From Rhizosaccharibacter radicis (GTDB lineage: Bacteria; Pseudomonadota; Alphaproteobacteria; Acetobacterales; Acetobacteraceae), in assembly GCA_024508355.1 (NCBI GenBank), contig JAMZEJ010000009.1, positions 1 to 64,000 on the forward strand: 64,000 bases of DNA, given 5' to 3'. Position 1 is the stretch's first letter; every line of letters starts with the position of its first letter. Under the pieces are notes generated by a model that was not told where the DNA came from, ran no database searches, and saw only the letters and a list, made by a program, of their open reading frames with translations. Positions 8,250 through 18,817 of this stretch are shown piece by piece. Position numbers and translations under genes: made by a program.

Positions 8250-9215
8250 ATGACGCAGCGCCCGCCCCCGCCGCGCCACACCTTGCGCAAGGCCGAGACG
8301 CCCGCCCTGTCGCCGGCCGACGATCTGCGCGACGCGCTCAGGCGCCTGCTCGCCGAGGGCGTCGACCATCTGCTGCTGAACGAGCCGGCCGCCCGGCGAG
8401 GCGACGCGGAAGCGATCCACCAGATGCGCGTCGCCCTCCGGCGATTGCGGGCCGTGCTGCGATTGTTCCGCAAGCTGCTCGATCCGGCGCCCGTGGCGGC
8501 GCTGGAAGACGAGCTTCGGCGGCTCGGCCGCGTGCTGGGCGACGCGCGGGACTGGGACGTGTTCTGCACCGAAACCCTGCCGACCATCGCCGCCGCCGGG
8601 CTCGGCGTTCTGCCGGCCCGGGGGGCCCTGGCCCGGGCCGCGAACCGTGAACGGAAACGAGCGCACGCCGGCTTGCGCGCGGTGCTGCGCGGCGGGGCGG
8701 TGCGCGAGCTGGCGGAACGGCTGCGGCGCTGGCACGCCACGCCCGCGCTGTTCGCGACCGACCCCGGCAGGCCCATCGGATCGGTCGCGATCCGGCAGGT
8801 GGCGGGGCTGGAAAAGCGGGTGCGCAGGCGTGCCCGCGATCTGGCGCGGCAGGACGATGAAGGACGGCATCGGTTGCGCAAGGCCCTCAAGACGCTTCGC
8901 TACGGGCGCGACATGCTGCAGGCGCTGGACGAGCAGACTAGCGCGGAAGGCTGGCTGCATCCGCCGAGCGCGCGACGGGCGACCACCCGGCTCCAGGAAG
9001 CGCTGGGCAGCCTCAACGATGCGGTCGCGGCGCGGGCGCTCGCGCAGAGACTTTGCGAGGGGGACGCGGGTCCTGCCGGAAGCGCCCTGCACCGCCAGGG
9101 CGCGGTCGTGGAACGCTGGAGCGAGCAACACCGCGCGGACGCCTTGGCCGCGCTGCCGGCGGGATGGGAACAGTTCCGGCAGCAGGCGCTGCGCAAGCGC
9201 GGACCGTCGCCGTGA
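8250..9215 (+). CDS. CHAD domain protein
   Basis: A 321-residue, Arg- and Leu-rich helical protein matching the CHAD domain (conserved histidine alpha-helical domain): IHQMRVALRRLRAVLRLFRKL near residues 56-77, LGDARDWDVF, and a second half with HRLRKALKTLRYGRDML. CHAD domains bind polyphosphate and often accompany CYTH triphosphatases or polyphosphate kinases, but none is adjacent. It would be a cytoplasmic, polyphosphate-granule-associated protein by family analogy. The ATG at 8250 is chosen as the first start before the domain. It stands alone, divergent from the AbgT gene. Confidence 0.85.
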   Translation: MTQRPPPPRHTLRKAETPALSPADDLRDALRRLLAEGVDHLLLNEPAARRGDAEAIHQMRVALRRLRAVLRLFRKLLDPAPVAALEDELRRLGRVLGDARDWDVFCTETLPTIAAAGLGVLPARGALARAANRERKRAHAGLRAVLRGGAVRELAERLRRWHATPALFATDPGRPIGSVAIRQVAGLEKRVRRRARDLARQDDEGRHRLRKALKTLRYGRDMLQALDEQTSAEGWLHPPSARRATTRLQEALGSLNDAVAARALAQRLCEGDAGPAGSALHRQGAVVERWSEQHRADALAALPAGWEQFRQQALRKRGPSP

Positions 9216-9717
9216 GGCGCGATGTGGAAAAGGATCACCCGCCGGGGGCGACGGCGGGCCGATCAACCCCCGCCTGTACGGCCGGCCGATGATGCCCCAC
9301 GGCCGATGACCGGACGCTGTCGTCGCGGCGCTTCCGCCCGATTATGATGGCGCTCACGCGGTCCAGAACCGGGCGATCCCACATAAGCCTGTGTCGAACC
9401 CGCTGATCCCTCGGCGGGGGGGGTGTACCACGATCGAACGCCAGGGCACGGAGCAAGACCCCGCCTAGCCGGAATGCCACTCGGCCGGTGCCGTTTCCGC
9501 TCCACGACGTCCCGCCCAGCGGCGTCGAACGGACTGGTCTCCGGACCGTCCGGGAACGCACCCGTGCCGCATCGTGTTTGCGGGCGGGCTTGGCGCGGAG
9601 ATGGCGACAGGGCATCGCGGCACCGGCGCCACGTTTCCGCTCCGGGCGAAGCGCTCGCCGATCTGGGACACGAGGCAGGCGACACCGCCGGGGACGATCG
9701 CGCATGGCGACGAGCAC
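9216..9717. other. Long spacer upstream of the LprI-like gene
   Basis: About 500 bp without a supportable gene. It includes a run of eight G residues at 9416-9423. Open frames cross it on both strands, but they have no ribosome sites and no recognisable protein features. It should include the promoter of the LprI-like gene. Confidence 0.5.
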
Positions 9718-10152
9718 ATGGAGAACGGAAAGAAGATGAAAGCAGGAAATGGGGGCCGTCGCACCGCCCGCGACGCTTCGCCTGGCATCGTCCGGCAGGT
9801 GCTGCCCGGCGGACTGATGTTGCTGATGCTGCTGGGAACGGCATCGGCGCGGGCCGAGGAATGCGCCAAGGCCGTCAGCACGATGGACATCGTCCAGTGC
9901 CAGACCGGGCTGCTGGCCACGGCCGATCGCACCCTGAACGAGACCTACAAGAAGGCCATCGGGTCCCTGCCCGACGATCAGGGGAAGAAGCTGCAGAAGG
10001 CGGAGCGCCTTTGGATCCAGTTCCGCGACGCCGATTGCGACGTGTTCTACGGCAAGGACACCGGCACGCTCAGCAGCGTGGAAGCGGGCCGGTGCATGAT
10101 CGACCGGTCGCGACAGCGCGACCGCGATTTGAAGCAGCTGATGGCGCCCTGA
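9718..10152 (+). CDS. LprI-like (DUF1311) secreted protein
   Basis: A 144-residue protein with a hydrophobic export segment around residues 32-44 and a likely cleavage at ARA-EE (46). The mature part is a small DUF1311/LprI-type domain with four visible cysteines (in EECAKA, VQCQTG, DADCDV and GRCMID), consistent with two disulfides. It includes the family's LNETYKKAIGSL helix and the AERLWIQFRDADC motif. Members of this family include a lysozyme-inhibitor lipoprotein in Mycobacterium, but most have no assigned role. The start is uncertain: ATG at 9736, preceded by GGAAAGAAG, is as likely as 9718. It converges with trxA. Confidence 0.75.
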   Translation: MENGKKMKAGNGGRRTARDASPGIVRQVLPGGLMLLMLLGTASARAEECAKAVSTMDIVQCQTGLLATADRTLNETYKKAIGSLPDDQGKKLQKAERLWIQFRDADCDVFYGKDTGTLSSVEAGRCMIDRSRQRDRDLKQLMAP

Positions 10153-10194
10153 ACGAGCGCCGTAACGAACGTCCGAACGAACGCCCGAACGAAC
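10151..10194. repeat. Degenerate tandem CGAACGAAC-type repeats
   Basis: Directly after the LprI-like stop, the motif (C)GAACG recurs about six times at short, nearly regular intervals. It precedes the hairpin at 10198. The function is unknown and slippage is the simplest origin. Confidence 0.6.
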
Positions 10195-10197
10195 CCT

Positions 10198-10222
10198 GGG
10201 CGGGGAAGCGCGAGCCCCGCCC
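10198..10222. terminator. Bidirectional hairpin between lprI-like gene and trxA
   Basis: GGGCGGGG at 10198-10205 pairs perfectly with CCCCGCCC at 10215-10222 across a 9-nt loop. It lies between two converging genes, so it could stop transcription from both sides. No T-run follows, which lowers certainty of intrinsic termination. Confidence 0.55.
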
Positions 10223-10248
10223 GAAGCGGGGCCCGCTCCCCGAAACGG

Positions 10249-10578
10249 TCAGGCGAGCGAGGAGCGCACCCATTCCTTGAGCTGGCTCTTGGGCAGGGCG
10301 CCGACCTTGGTGGCCGCGGGCTTGCCGTCCTTGAACAGGATCAGGGTGGGCACGCCGCGCACGCCGTAGGTGTTGGGGGTCATCGGGTTCTGGTCGATGT
10401 CGACCTTGGCCACGGTGAGCTGGTCCTTGAACTCGGCGCCGATCTCCTCGAGCGCGGGGGCGATCATCTTGCACGGACCGCACCAGGTCGCCCAGAAATC
10501 CACCAGCACCGCACCCTTGCTTTGCAGCACGTCGGTGTCGAACGTCTCGTCGCTGACGGCGACCGTGTTCTCGCTCAT
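10249..10578 (-). CDS. trxA: Thioredoxin 1
   Basis: A 109-residue classical cytoplasmic thioredoxin. The active site is WCGPC (C33, C36) inside [16 protein letters not shown]. The cis-proline loop is [12 protein letters not shown], and the buried aspartate is in VDFWA. It reduces protein disulfides using thioredoxin reductase and NADPH. The ATG at 10578 has an AAGGAAG ribosome site. It lies 158 bp downstream of addA in the same direction, an order common in alphaproteobacteria. It may have its own promoter in that gap. Confidence 0.96.
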   Translation of the reverse strand: MSENTVAVSDETFDTDVLQSKGAVLVDFWATWCGPCKMIAPALEEIGAEFKDQLTVAKVDIDQNPMTPNTYGVRGVPTLILFKDGKPAATKVGALPKSQLKEWVRSSLA

Positions 10579-10736
10579 CCTGTGTCTTCCTTCGCGGATC
10601 CGGGATCGGCGGGCACCGTGCCGGCCCGCCCGAACCCCGACCGATATGCCGCAGCAGATGGGCAACAAAGCGGACCGGTCAAGTCCTGTTGTGGTTCGAG
10701 GACCCCGGGCGCCCGGGCGCGCGGCCACGCCGAACA

Positions 10737-13700
10737 TCATGCCGGGCGGGGATAGGTGCCGGGCGCATGGGCGTCCAGCAACCCGTCCGGCAGCTCCATC
10801 ACGGCCGCCTCCTCCGTCCACACCAGGCTGCACCGCACCGCGCGACCGGGAAACAGGGCGCGCAGCAGGGCCCGGTACGCGCCCATCTGCCGCAGATACA
10901 GCAGCGGCACCCGGTCCGGCTCGGAGGGCGGACGGCGGTTGGTCTTGAAGTCGCACAACAACACCTCGTCCGGCCGCACCAGCATCCGGTCCACCACCCC
11001 CGTCACCACGCTGCCGCCGACCACTCCCGTCACCGGCTGCTCGGCCAGGGCGCCCTGGCCGAACAACGGCGCCAGGGCCGGATGGGTCAGCACCGCCATC
11101 ACGCGCCCGGCCAGCGACGCCGCTTCCCCGGCATCCAGCGGGTCGGGCGCACCGGACAGGAACCGCAAGGCCGCGCCGTGGCGCTCCGGCGGCGGCACCG
11201 CGGGCAGGTGCTGCAACAGCGCGTGGATCTTCCGGCCGCGGCGGAAGCCCGCCTCCCGCCCCGGCCGCGCCGCATCCAGGGGCGAGCGCAGGGCCGGCGC
11301 GGTGCCGAGCTGCACGTCGTCCGGCCGGGACGGCGCCAGGGGCCGCGGCAGCGCCGGCTCCGCCGGCGGAGGCGCCGCCCGCCAGTCCGGCGCGGCGCCT
11401 GCCCAGGCCGGCAGAAGGCGCTCCGGCACCTGTCCCAGGGCCGCCGCGTCGGGAGCCCCATCGGGAGCCATGACCGCTTCCGCGCCGCCGCCCGGCATCG
11501 GGGCGGGCTCCGGTTCCGGCCGCACGACCGATCCACCTCCCCCACGATGCCCGGCGATCGCGGCCGCACCGATGTCAGGATGCCCGGCGCCGGAAAGGCC
11601 GGGATCGGCGCCAGGATCGTCGCTATGATCGTCGCCCGAGTGCCTCTCGGCGTGGCCGGGAGCGCGGGAACCGTCGTGAAGGGAACCGCCTTGTTCCCCT
11701 CCCGTCTCGTGAGACGCCGGCGCCACCTCCGGCGATCCGCTCCAAAGAAGCCCGGGCCGGGCGGCGGCGGCGCCCTCCACCCGGCCGGACAATGGTTCGG
11801 CCCGCGGCGCCCTATCGGACCCACGGTCGTCGACGGGGATTCCCGCGCCCGCGCCGGTCCGACCCCGGCTCCCGGATGCCGGCGGACGTTGATCATGCTC
11901 GATCACCATCGTCTCGCCGTTCCAGCCGCCGGGAAAGGGCTGCGTTTCGGCGCCCGCCGCCTCGAAGCCGCGACGGCACAGCTCGTACCAGCAATCGGCC
12001 GGCCGCGGCTTCCTGGTGTCCCAGCCGCACACCACCAGCCGGTCGGCGGCGCGGGTCAGCGCCACGTAGAGCAGCCGGTTGCTTTCCCGCCGCGCCCGGT
12101 CGCGGATCAGGTCGCGCAGCCGTCGCGTGGGCGGCGACAGCAGCTCGTTGCGCGGCACCCAGAGCGGCAACGGCAGGTCGTCCGCTCCGGTCCACAACAG
12201 CTTCTCGTCGCTGGGGGCCTGCGACGTGGTGTCGGGCATCACCACCAGCCGCGCCTGCAGCCCCTTGGCGCCGTGCGCGGTCATCACCCGCACCGCGTCG
12301 CCCGCCGCTTCCGCCTCGCGCTTCACGTCCGCCACCGATTGCCGCAGCCATTGCAGGAAGCCCTGCAGCGAGGCCGGGTGGCTGTCGGCATGGCGCAGGG
12401 CGGCGCCCAGCAGCTCGTCCACCGGTTCCGCCGCTTCCGGCCCGAGCCTCGCCAGCAGCCGCGCCCGGCCGCCATGACGCCCCAGCGCCTCGCTCAGCAG
12501 CGCGTGCGGCGTCGTGTAATCGACCCGCGCGAACAACGCCGACAGGAATGCCCAGGCGGCCGCCCAGGACGGCCGCTCCCCCGCCCGGTCCTGCAGGCTG
12601 TCCCACAGGGACCGCTCGCCGCGTCCGGCCGCCAGCGCCATCAGATCGTCGTCCGACAGGCCGCCCAGCGGCGAGGTGAGCACGCAGGCCAGCGTCAGGT
12701 CGTCGGACGGCAGCAGCAGCACGTCGCACAGGGCCAGCAGATCCTGCACCGCGACCTGATCGATCAGCCCGGAGCGCACCAGGCTCGCCACCGGCACGCC
12801 CTGCGTCTTCAGGGCCCGCACCAGCGCCCGCACGAACGGCGAGCGTCTCGGCACCAGCACCAGCACGTCGCCGGCCGCGAGCGGCGGGGCGCCGGCGGCA
12901 CCGGGGCGGCCGATCTCGCTGGCGATGAAGGCGGCCAGGGCGTCCGCCAGGCGCTGCGGCGCCGTGGCCTGTCCGGTGTTGCGGGTGGGGGCGATCCACG
13001 GGTCGGCCGGATCGACCCCGGCTCCGGCGGACGGATCGCCGGTCGCGTCCTCGTCGTCATCCGCCACCGCCGGCACCAGCGGCCACAACTCCACCCGGCC
13101 CGGCTGCTCCGGGCGCGCCGAGACATGCCGCAACACCGTGTCCGTGCCGGGTTCCAGCACCCCGTCGCGCGCATCCGGCAGCGCGAACACCGCGTCCACC
13201 AGCGACAGCACCGGCGTGGTGGAGCGGAACGACACGGTGAGCGACGGGTCTCGCCATTCCGCGGCCCCGTCGAGCACGCGCTGCCGGAAGCGCTCGTGCC
13301 AGAAGCGGAACGCGTCCGGGTCGGCGCCCTGGAACGAATAGATCGACTGCTTGTAGTCGCCCACGGCGAACACGGTGCGCGGCAGGAGCCTTTCCTCCCC
13401 GCCGATGCCGTCCGACCCCAGGCCGCTGAAGAACTCGTCGCTCAACCGGAACGCGATCTCCCATTGCAGCGGCGAGGTGTCCTGCACCTCGTCGAGCAGC
13501 AGATGGTCGATGCCGCCGTCGAGCTTGTAGAGCACCCAGGCCGAGCCGGGCTCCTTCAGCAGTTCCAGGGTGCGGCCGATCAGGTCGTCGTAGTCGAGGA
13601 AGCCGCCGTCGCGCTTGCCGCGCGCGTAGCGCCGCAGCACGGGGGCGGCGAGGCGCAGCATGGCGGCGCTCAGCTCCACCATGCGCAGGCCCCGGCGCTC

Positions 13701-14777
13701 GTCCTCCACCGCCGCGATGCGGGCCGCCTCCGCGGCGAGGCCGTCCACGATGTCGGAACGGGCGGCGAACAGCTTGGTGTTGGCGCGGATCAGCTTTCTC
13801 GGCTCGCCGTCGCCGGTCAGGAAAAGGTCGCACCAGTCCGCCCAGGCTTCCGCACGTTTGTCCGGCGGCAGGGCCAGCCAGTCCAGCATGAGCGACACGG
13901 TCTTCTTCAGCCCGGGCGGTCCTTCCCGGCCCGCGTCCGCCAGCACCGCGCGCAACGCGGCTTCCCCGGCCCACGCGCAGCCCGAGGCCACCGCGTCCGC
14001 ATCCGTGCTTGCCCGCACGCCCGCGGCGCGGCGCAGTCTGTTGCGCAGCGCGTCCGGGGCGTCCGACGCCAGCGCCAGCACCGGTTCGAGCCGCACCGAC
14101 TTCGCCTGCAGCATTCCCACCAGCCGCGACAGGTCGCCCACGGACACCTGCCCGGCCAGCACCGCCAGCATCCGCCTGCCGTCCGGCGTGTCGTTCTGCC
14201 GCGCCAGCACCGCTTCCAGCGCCTCGTTGAGCGCCATGCGGCTGTCGGTCTCCTCGATCAGCCGGAACTGCGGGCTGATCGCGGCTTCCACCGGGAAGCG
14301 CCGCAGCAGCGACTGGCAGAAGGCATGGATGGTGCCGATGCGCATCCCGCCCGGCAGGTCGAGCACCCGCGCGAACAGGGCCCGCGCGGCCTGCCGCAGC
14401 GATGCATCCGGCCAAAGCTCCAGCGCCCGCAGCCGGCGGTCGAGCGCCGCGTCGTCGAGCGTCACCCACAGCCCCAGCTCGCGCTGCAGCCGGATGGACA
14501 TTTCCGCCGCCGCCGCCTTGGTGAAGGTGAGGCACTGGATGCGCGCGGGGTTCGTGCCGGGGACCGGCGGCACCTCCGGCCCCGCGCCGGGCGGCCGCCT
14601 GGGCAGCATCAGCCGCAGCAGCCGGTCGATCAGCAGCTTGGTCTTGCCCGACCCTGCCGAGGCGGACACGAACACGGAGCTCGACGGGTCCGACGCCGCG
14701 CCCTGCTGCTGGTTGGCGAGCGCTACCGCCTCGGCCGCCCCGGAGGCGGCGGTGCCGCCCGAGCCCTCGGCCATCAT
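10737..14777 (-). CDS. addA: AddA, double-strand break repair helicase-nuclease
   Basis: A 1346-residue UvrD-type helicase with a C-terminal nuclease, the partner of AddB in RecBCD-like end resection. The Walker A motif is [10 protein letters not shown] (39-47 region), Walker B is [14 protein letters not shown], helicase motif VI lies in [17 protein letters not shown], and the nuclease motif is LLCDFKTNR near the C terminus. It is longer than usual alphaproteobacterial AddA (about 1150-1200). The excess is mostly a Gly/Pro/Ser/Asp/Arg-rich insert of about 150 residues (roughly 11435-11890) between the helicase and nuclease domains. The ATG at 14777 has a GGGAGGA site 5 bp upstream, which rejects the longer open frame. 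Confidence 0.95.
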   Translation of the reverse strand: MMAEGSGGTAASGAAEAVALANQQQGAASDPSSSVFVSASAGSGKTKLLIDRLLRLMLPRRPPGAGPEVPPVPGTNPARIQCLTFTKAAAAEMSIRLQRELGLWVTLDDAALDRRLRALELWPDASLRQAARALFARVLDLPGGMRIGTIHAFCQSLLRRFPVEAAISPQFRLIEETDSRMALNEALEAVLARQNDTPDGRRMLAVLAGQVSVGDLSRLVGMLQAKSVRLEPVLALASDAPDALRNRLRRAAGVRASTDADAVASGCAWAGEAALRAVLADAGREGPPGLKKTVSLMLDWLALPPDKRAEAWADWCDLFLTGDGEPRKLIRANTKLFAARSDIVDGLAAEAARIAAVEDERRGLRMVELSAAMLRLAAPVLRRYARGKRDGGFLDYDDLIGRTLELLKEPGSAWVLYKLDGGIDHLLLDEVQDTSPLQWEIAFRLSDEFFSGLGSDGIGGEERLLPRTVFAVGDYKQSIYSFQGADPDAFRFWHERFRQRVLDGAAEWRDPSLTVSFRSTTPVLSLVDAVFALPDARDGVLEPGTDTVLRHVSARPEQPGRVELWPLVPAVADDDEDATGDPSAGAGVDPADPWIAPTRNTGQATAPQRLADALAAFIASEIGRPGAAGAPPLAAGDVLVLVPRRSPFVRALVRALKTQGVPVASLVRSGLIDQVAVQDLLALCDVLLLPSDDLTLACVLTSPLGGLSDDDLMALAAGRGERSLWDSLQDRAGERPSWAAAWAFLSALFARVDYTTPHALLSEALGRHGGRARLLARLGPEAAEPVDELLGAALRHADSHPASLQGFLQWLRQSVADVKREAEAAGDAVRVMTAHGAKGLQARLVVMPDTTSQAPSDEKLLWTGADDLPLPLWVPRNELLSPPTRRLRDLIRDRARRESNRLLYVALTRAADRLVVCGWDTRKPRPADCWYELCRRGFEAAGAETQPFPGGWNGETMVIEHDQRPPASGSRGRTGAGAGIPVDDRGSDRAPRAEPLSGRVEGAAAARPGLLWSGSPEVAPASHETGGEQGGSLHDGSRAPGHAERHSGDDHSDDPGADPGLSGAGHPDIGAAAIAGHRGGGGSVVRPEPEPAPMPGGGAEAVMAPDGAPDAAALGQVPERLLPAWAGAAPDWRAAPPPAEPALPRPLAPSRPDDVQLGTAPALRSPLDAARPGREAGFRRGRKIHALLQHLPAVPPPERHGAALRFLSGAPDPLDAGEAASLAGRVMAVLTHPALAPLFGQGALAEQPVTGVVGGSVVTGVVDRMLVRPDEVLLCDFKTNRRPPSEPDRVPLLYLRQMGAYRALLRALFPGRAVRCSLVWTEEAAVMELPDGLLDAHAPGTYPRPA

Positions 14778-15153
14778 CCGCGTCCTCCCCGTTTCGCCGC
14801 GCCCAGGGTCGGCCCCGCTCCGCCCACCGCCACCACGGCGGCACACCGGCGTCGGCCCCCGCCATGCTTCCGGCCTCGGGCGGCGCCGATGGCACCCGGC
14901 GTGGCGGCACGGACGTCCGTCCACCTGGCCCAAGACAGGCCCGGACGGGTTCCGGGCTGCGCTTCGGCGCATCCGTCGCGCGACATGCCCGGACGCCCAT
15001 CCGGAACGTGGGCTGTCGACGCTCCGGCATCCGGACCGCCCCCCGCCGCCACCCGGCCGTGGGCCGTGCCGCCCGCATCCACGACCTTTCGGAGGGCCGG
15101 GCCGCCGGCGACGATCCGGGCGGACCATCCGCCCCCGGCGGCGACCGGTTTCC
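14778..15153. other. Spacer between addB and addA
   Basis: A 376-bp gap where these two genes normally abut or overlap. Both minus-strand frames stay open across it, but the encoded residues are Arg/Gly/Pro-rich with no recognisable motif, so I treat it as non-coding. It ends in the GGGAGGA ribosome site of addA. Confidence 0.55.
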
Positions 15154-18100
15154 TCATGTCCCGTCTTCCCGCGCGGCACTCCATTCGGCGACGCGGGCGA
15201 GCTGGGCGTAGTCGGCATAGAGCGGTGCCCACCCCGGCCGGGGATGCGACAGAAACGGCTGCGCCGGGTCGTCGTACGCCGCCACCAGCGCTTCCAGGCC
15301 GTCCCAGCATTGCGCCACCAGCGCCTGGAGCGCCTCGCCTTCCGCCGGCACGCTGCTCGCCCCGGCGGTGGCATCGCCCGAAAGATGCCAGTACAGGATC
15401 TCGGCGGTGCGGCCGCCGATGCCGTGGAACGCCCCGCGCTCGGCCATGGCCGCTTCCAGCACCAGCTGCGAGGCCCAGCCGGACACCACCTCCTTACGCG
15501 ACGGCGGCGTCCCGGTCTTGTAGTCGAACAAGGACAGGCTGCCGTCTGCGCGGCGCTCGATGCGATCCGCCACCCCCACCAGCCGGAACGGTCCCGCCGG
15601 CCCGGCCAGCTCCACCTCGCCCTTGATCTCGGTGGCGACCGCCTCCGGGGCCGCGCCTTCCGCGCGGCGCGCGGCTTCCCGTTCCGCCACCCAGGCCGCG
15701 ATGCGATCGAGGCGCGGCGCCCACCACGCGGCGAGCGCCGGCCGCAGCGCCGCTTCCCCGAGCGCCCACCGGAAATCCGCCTCGAGCTGCTCTCGCGCGT
15801 TTGTCGGCCAGGAAACGCCGTGGCGCTTCAGGAACCGCGCCAGCGCCCCGTGCACCACGATGCCGTAATCCGCCGCGTCCGCGGGCTCCTCCAGCGCCGG
15901 GAGGGGACGCAGCCTCAGCACGTGGCGGGCGTGGATGGCATAGGGATCGCGCATCCAGGTCTCGATCTCGGTGACGCTCAGGCGCCGGGGGCGCAGCGCC
16001 ACCGGAGGGCGGGGGGCGGGCGGCGGCACCGGGCGCGGCGCGCCCCTCGGCTGGTCGATCCGCCGCAGCCAGTCGGCGGCGGGATGCGGCGGGAGGCGCA
16101 GCCCGCTTCCCGACAACAGCGCGTCCAGCCGCACCAGCCAGCGCGCCGGCACCGCCGGCGCTCCCTCGCGGCGGCTCGGACAGCTCAGCACCAGCTCCGG
16201 CGCGGCGCAGGCGCTGGCCAGGAAATCGTGCGCCGACTGCCCGATCTGCGCTTCTGGCGGCGGCAGCCCCACCGTGGCGCGCATCGGCCGGCTCAGCCAC
16301 GGCCCGGGATCGGAGGCCGGCGGCCACACCGTTTCCGCCAGACCGCCGAGCACCATCAGGTCCACGCACTGCAGACGGGCTTCCAGCAGCCCCCAGATGA
16401 ACAGCCTGGGATGTTCGGCGGTGCCGTCCGGCAGGCCGCGCAGCACCCGGCGGCTGCGCACCGTGCGGTTGCCGAGCGACGCGTCCAGCAGCCCGCACAG
16501 CACGCGCGGCTCGCCGTCGGGCAGCACGGCGCAGGCCTCGCCCAGCTCGGCCATATGCAGGGCGAGCGCGTTGCCGTCCTCGCCCGACCAGAGCCGGTCG
16601 GAGCCCGTCTCGGCATCCGTGGCGGCGAGCGCTTCCGCCGCTTCCGTCAGCGCCGCGATCAGGGCGGGCACAGGGACGGGACGCGGACTGTCGCCGAACC
16701 GGGCGCGCTCCGCGTCGAGCCGCAGCAGCGGGTGCAGGCAATCCTCCACCCGGGCGAGGAAGCCCAGCACGTGATCCACCCGCTCCCGCGTGGCGGCAGA
16801 GCCGTCGCGCCGGAGAACGGCGTCGAGCGCGGCACGCAGGCCGCCGATGCCCGGCGCCGGGGCCGGGCCGCGCAGGCACAACCGTTCCAGCGCGCGGGCC
16901 GACCGGCGGCATTCGGCGGGCGACGATCCCGCCGCCGCGAAGGGATGCTTCAACAGCGACAACAGCGCCACGGGCGACAAGCCGCCGCAGCAGGCGGTGG
17001 CGAGCAGGCGCAGGAACACCGCGGGCGGGGTGTTGTCGAGCGGCTCCCCGGCGCTGTCGTCCACCACGACCCCCCAGCGGTTGAGCTCCACCGCCACCCG
17101 CAATGCCAGATCGCGATCGGGCGTCACCAGGGCGGCGCGACGGTCCGGCACCTCCAGCGCGTCGCGCAGGATCAGGGCGATGGCAGCGGCTTCCTCCTGC
17201 TGGTCGGCGGTCTGGAGACGGGTGATGCCGCGCAGGTCGAGCGCCGGGTCGGGCCGCAGCCATTCGCCGAGCGCTTCCGCCGGCAGCAACGCGCGCGACA
17301 ACAGCCTCACGCGTCCCGGGGGCGACGCGGATCGCGGACCATCGGAGGAACCGTCGGCGCGTTCGGGATCGGGCCGAACGGGTGCCGCCGGGCGCGCGGC
17401 GGTGCTTCCGCCCGCGGACATCGCCGTGCCGGGCCAGGGGACCACGTCGTCGCGGCGCAGATCCAGGGCGCCGAGCAGGCGGGAAACGCCGGCCTGGGGG
17501 TGCGAGGCCGGCAGAGATTGCCAGACCGGTTCCTCCAGCGACCTGTCGAGCCCGTGCAGCACCAGCCGCCCCTGCGGCAGCCGCAGCACGGCGCGCAGCA
17601 GCGCCTGCGTGGCCGGTCCGGCGGCGGTGAAGCCGGCCGCCCAGACCGGCGATCGCTCCACCCCGCCCGTCCCGGCGGGGACCGGGTGCCCGGCACCGGC
17701 CGGCGCCACGCCGTTGAACGCGCCGGCCGGCCGGCCCGGGAGTCCGGACGTCGCGCCGGCCGTCGCATCGGCGCCCGGCCTTCCGTCGCCGCCCGCTTCC
17801 CCGAGCCACCGTGCCGCCTGCGCCCGCAGCAGCGCCGACTGGTGCGCCACCGGGTCCTGGAGCCCGTTCTCATCCAGCCAGGCGGGCCAGGCCTCGGTGA
17901 CGATGCGCAGGAACCGGAGCGTGTCCTGCCAGTGCTGCGCCATGCTCTCGTCGGCCGCCCCCGGCAGCCGGGCGGCCAGATCGCAATCCTCGCGCTGCGC
18001 CTCGTCCATCAGGTCGGCCAGCGCCTGTGCCAGCGGCCAGGCCTGGTCGATGCCGGGCACGGTGCCGAACTGATCCCCGGCGGCGAGCACCAGCCGGCCG

Positions 18101-18459
18101 AGCAGCGCCAGCCGCCGCAGCGGCGGCACCGCGGGGCGGATATCGAGCATGCCGGCCAGGGCGAGCGGGGTTTCGTCGAGCGCGCCGACCGCCACGATCC
18201 GCGGTAGCAGCATCGGGGCGCCTTCCGACCGGCGCAGAAAGGCTTCGGTGAGCGCACGGGCGGCGCGGCGGGTCGGCAGCAGGATGGTGCCGGCCGCGCA
18301 GCTCAACGGATCGTCATGGCCGCAATGCCGGACCCACCCGTCCGCCAGCAGGTCGAGAATCGGCAGGTGCAGGGGGATGTCGAACGCGGGCATGGGCCGC
18401 ACCGCCGGGGCGGATGGAACCGCGGCGGCGCCGGAGGCCGGATGATCGGCGACGTTCAT
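15154..18459 (-). CDS. addB: AddB, double-strand break repair protein
   Basis: A 1101-residue protein. The N-terminal half is an inactivated helicase fold (AGTILLPTRRAARALTEAF stands where Walker A would be). The C-terminal part is a PDDEXK nuclease (LSVTEIETWMRDPY, then SLFDYKTGT). It acts with AddA to resect DNA ends for RecA loading. I do not see the four-cysteine iron-sulfur staple of Bacillus AddB, as is common in alphaproteobacteria. Two Pro/Ala/Gly-rich stretches (around 17340-17450 and 17660-17790) interrupt the N-terminal half. The start at 18459 gives MNVADHPASG; an earlier one is possible. Upstream synteny (murU, tsaE) is interrupted by a ferritin-like gene. Confidence 0.93.
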   Translation of the reverse strand: MNVADHPASGAAAVPSAPAVRPMPAFDIPLHLPILDLLADGWVRHCGHDDPLSCAAGTILLPTRRAARALTEAFLRRSEGAPMLLPRIVAVGALDETPLALAGMLDIRPAVPPLRRLALLGRLVLAAGDQFGTVPGIDQAWPLAQALADLMDEAQREDCDLAARLPGAADESMAQHWQDTLRFLRIVTEAWPAWLDENGLQDPVAHQSALLRAQAARWLGEAGGDGRPGADATAGATSGLPGRPAGAFNGVAPAGAGHPVPAGTGGVERSPVWAAGFTAAGPATQALLRAVLRLPQGRLVLHGLDRSLEEPVWQSLPASHPQAGVSRLLGALDLRRDDVVPWPGTAMSAGGSTAARPAAPVRPDPERADGSSDGPRSASPPGRVRLLSRALLPAEALGEWLRPDPALDLRGITRLQTADQQEEAAAIALILRDALEVPDRRAALVTPDRDLALRVAVELNRWGVVVDDSAGEPLDNTPPAVFLRLLATACCGGLSPVALLSLLKHPFAAAGSSPAECRRSARALERLCLRGPAPAPGIGGLRAALDAVLRRDGSAATRERVDHVLGFLARVEDCLHPLLRLDAERARFGDSPRPVPVPALIAALTEAAEALAATDAETGSDRLWSGEDGNALALHMAELGEACAVLPDGEPRVLCGLLDASLGNRTVRSRRVLRGLPDGTAEHPRLFIWGLLEARLQCVDLMVLGGLAETVWPPASDPGPWLSRPMRATVGLPPPEAQIGQSAHDFLASACAAPELVLSCPSRREGAPAVPARWLVRLDALLSGSGLRLPPHPAADWLRRIDQPRGAPRPVPPPAPRPPVALRPRRLSVTEIETWMRDPYAIHARHVLRLRPLPALEEPADAADYGIVVHGALARFLKRHGVSWPTNAREQLEADFRWALGEAALRPALAAWWAPRLDRIAAWVAEREAARRAEGAAPEAVATEIKGEVELAGPAGPFRLVGVADRIERRADGSLSLFDYKTGTPPSRKEVVSGWASQLVLEAAMAERGAFHGIGGRTAEILYWHLSGDATAGASSVPAEGEALQALVAQCWDGLEALVAAYDDPAQPFLSHPRPGWAPLYADYAQLARVAEWSAAREDGT

Positions 18460-18817
18460 CCTTGGCGACCCCCTGGAACCAGCCGCGTCGCCAGGTTCCG
18501 CGACGGTGCCCCAGGATGCCACGAACGTCACCGCGGCGTCAGGAGGTTCGTTCGATGGCCGCCCCCTTCGGGCGGCGCGAGGCGGCCCGACCGGCAGCCC
18601 CCGGCCGCGGCGTGACGTGGCGGTCCTGCGGTCGTCACACCGACCGGCTCGTGGCGCCGGCTATCCGACCCGGGAGAGAGCCTGGCGTTCGCCGCGATGC
18701 AGCCCCTGACACGCCCGGGACCGCGACCACGACACGGTTCGGGGTCGGCCATCGGGCGCGCGGCGATCCGTGGATCGGCGACGCGCCCGATGTCCCCGGC
18801 CGATCGACGCCGGACGA
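18460..18817. other. Spacer upstream of addB
   Basis: A 358-bp gap between addB and the ferritin-like gene, both on the minus strand. No conserved protein, RNA gene or clear terminator was found. It must carry the addB promoter if the genes are not co-transcribed. Confidence 0.5.

Noticed and set aside
7866..9266. Upstream extension of the AbgT open frame across the CHAD gene
   Set aside because: A good ribosome site and the family start lie at 7865, and the extension is antisense to the CHAD coding region.
14774..15310. A separate minus-strand gene between addB and addA
   Set aside because: The frame is low-complexity, overlaps the addB end, and has no ribosome site or similarity I recognise.
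10689..18207. Very long open frames on the plus strand opposite addA and addB (over 1500 codons each)
   Set aside because: They are antisense frames kept open by high GC and the codon bias of addA/addB; they are Arg/Gln/His/Pro-rich, with no ribosome site and no domain.
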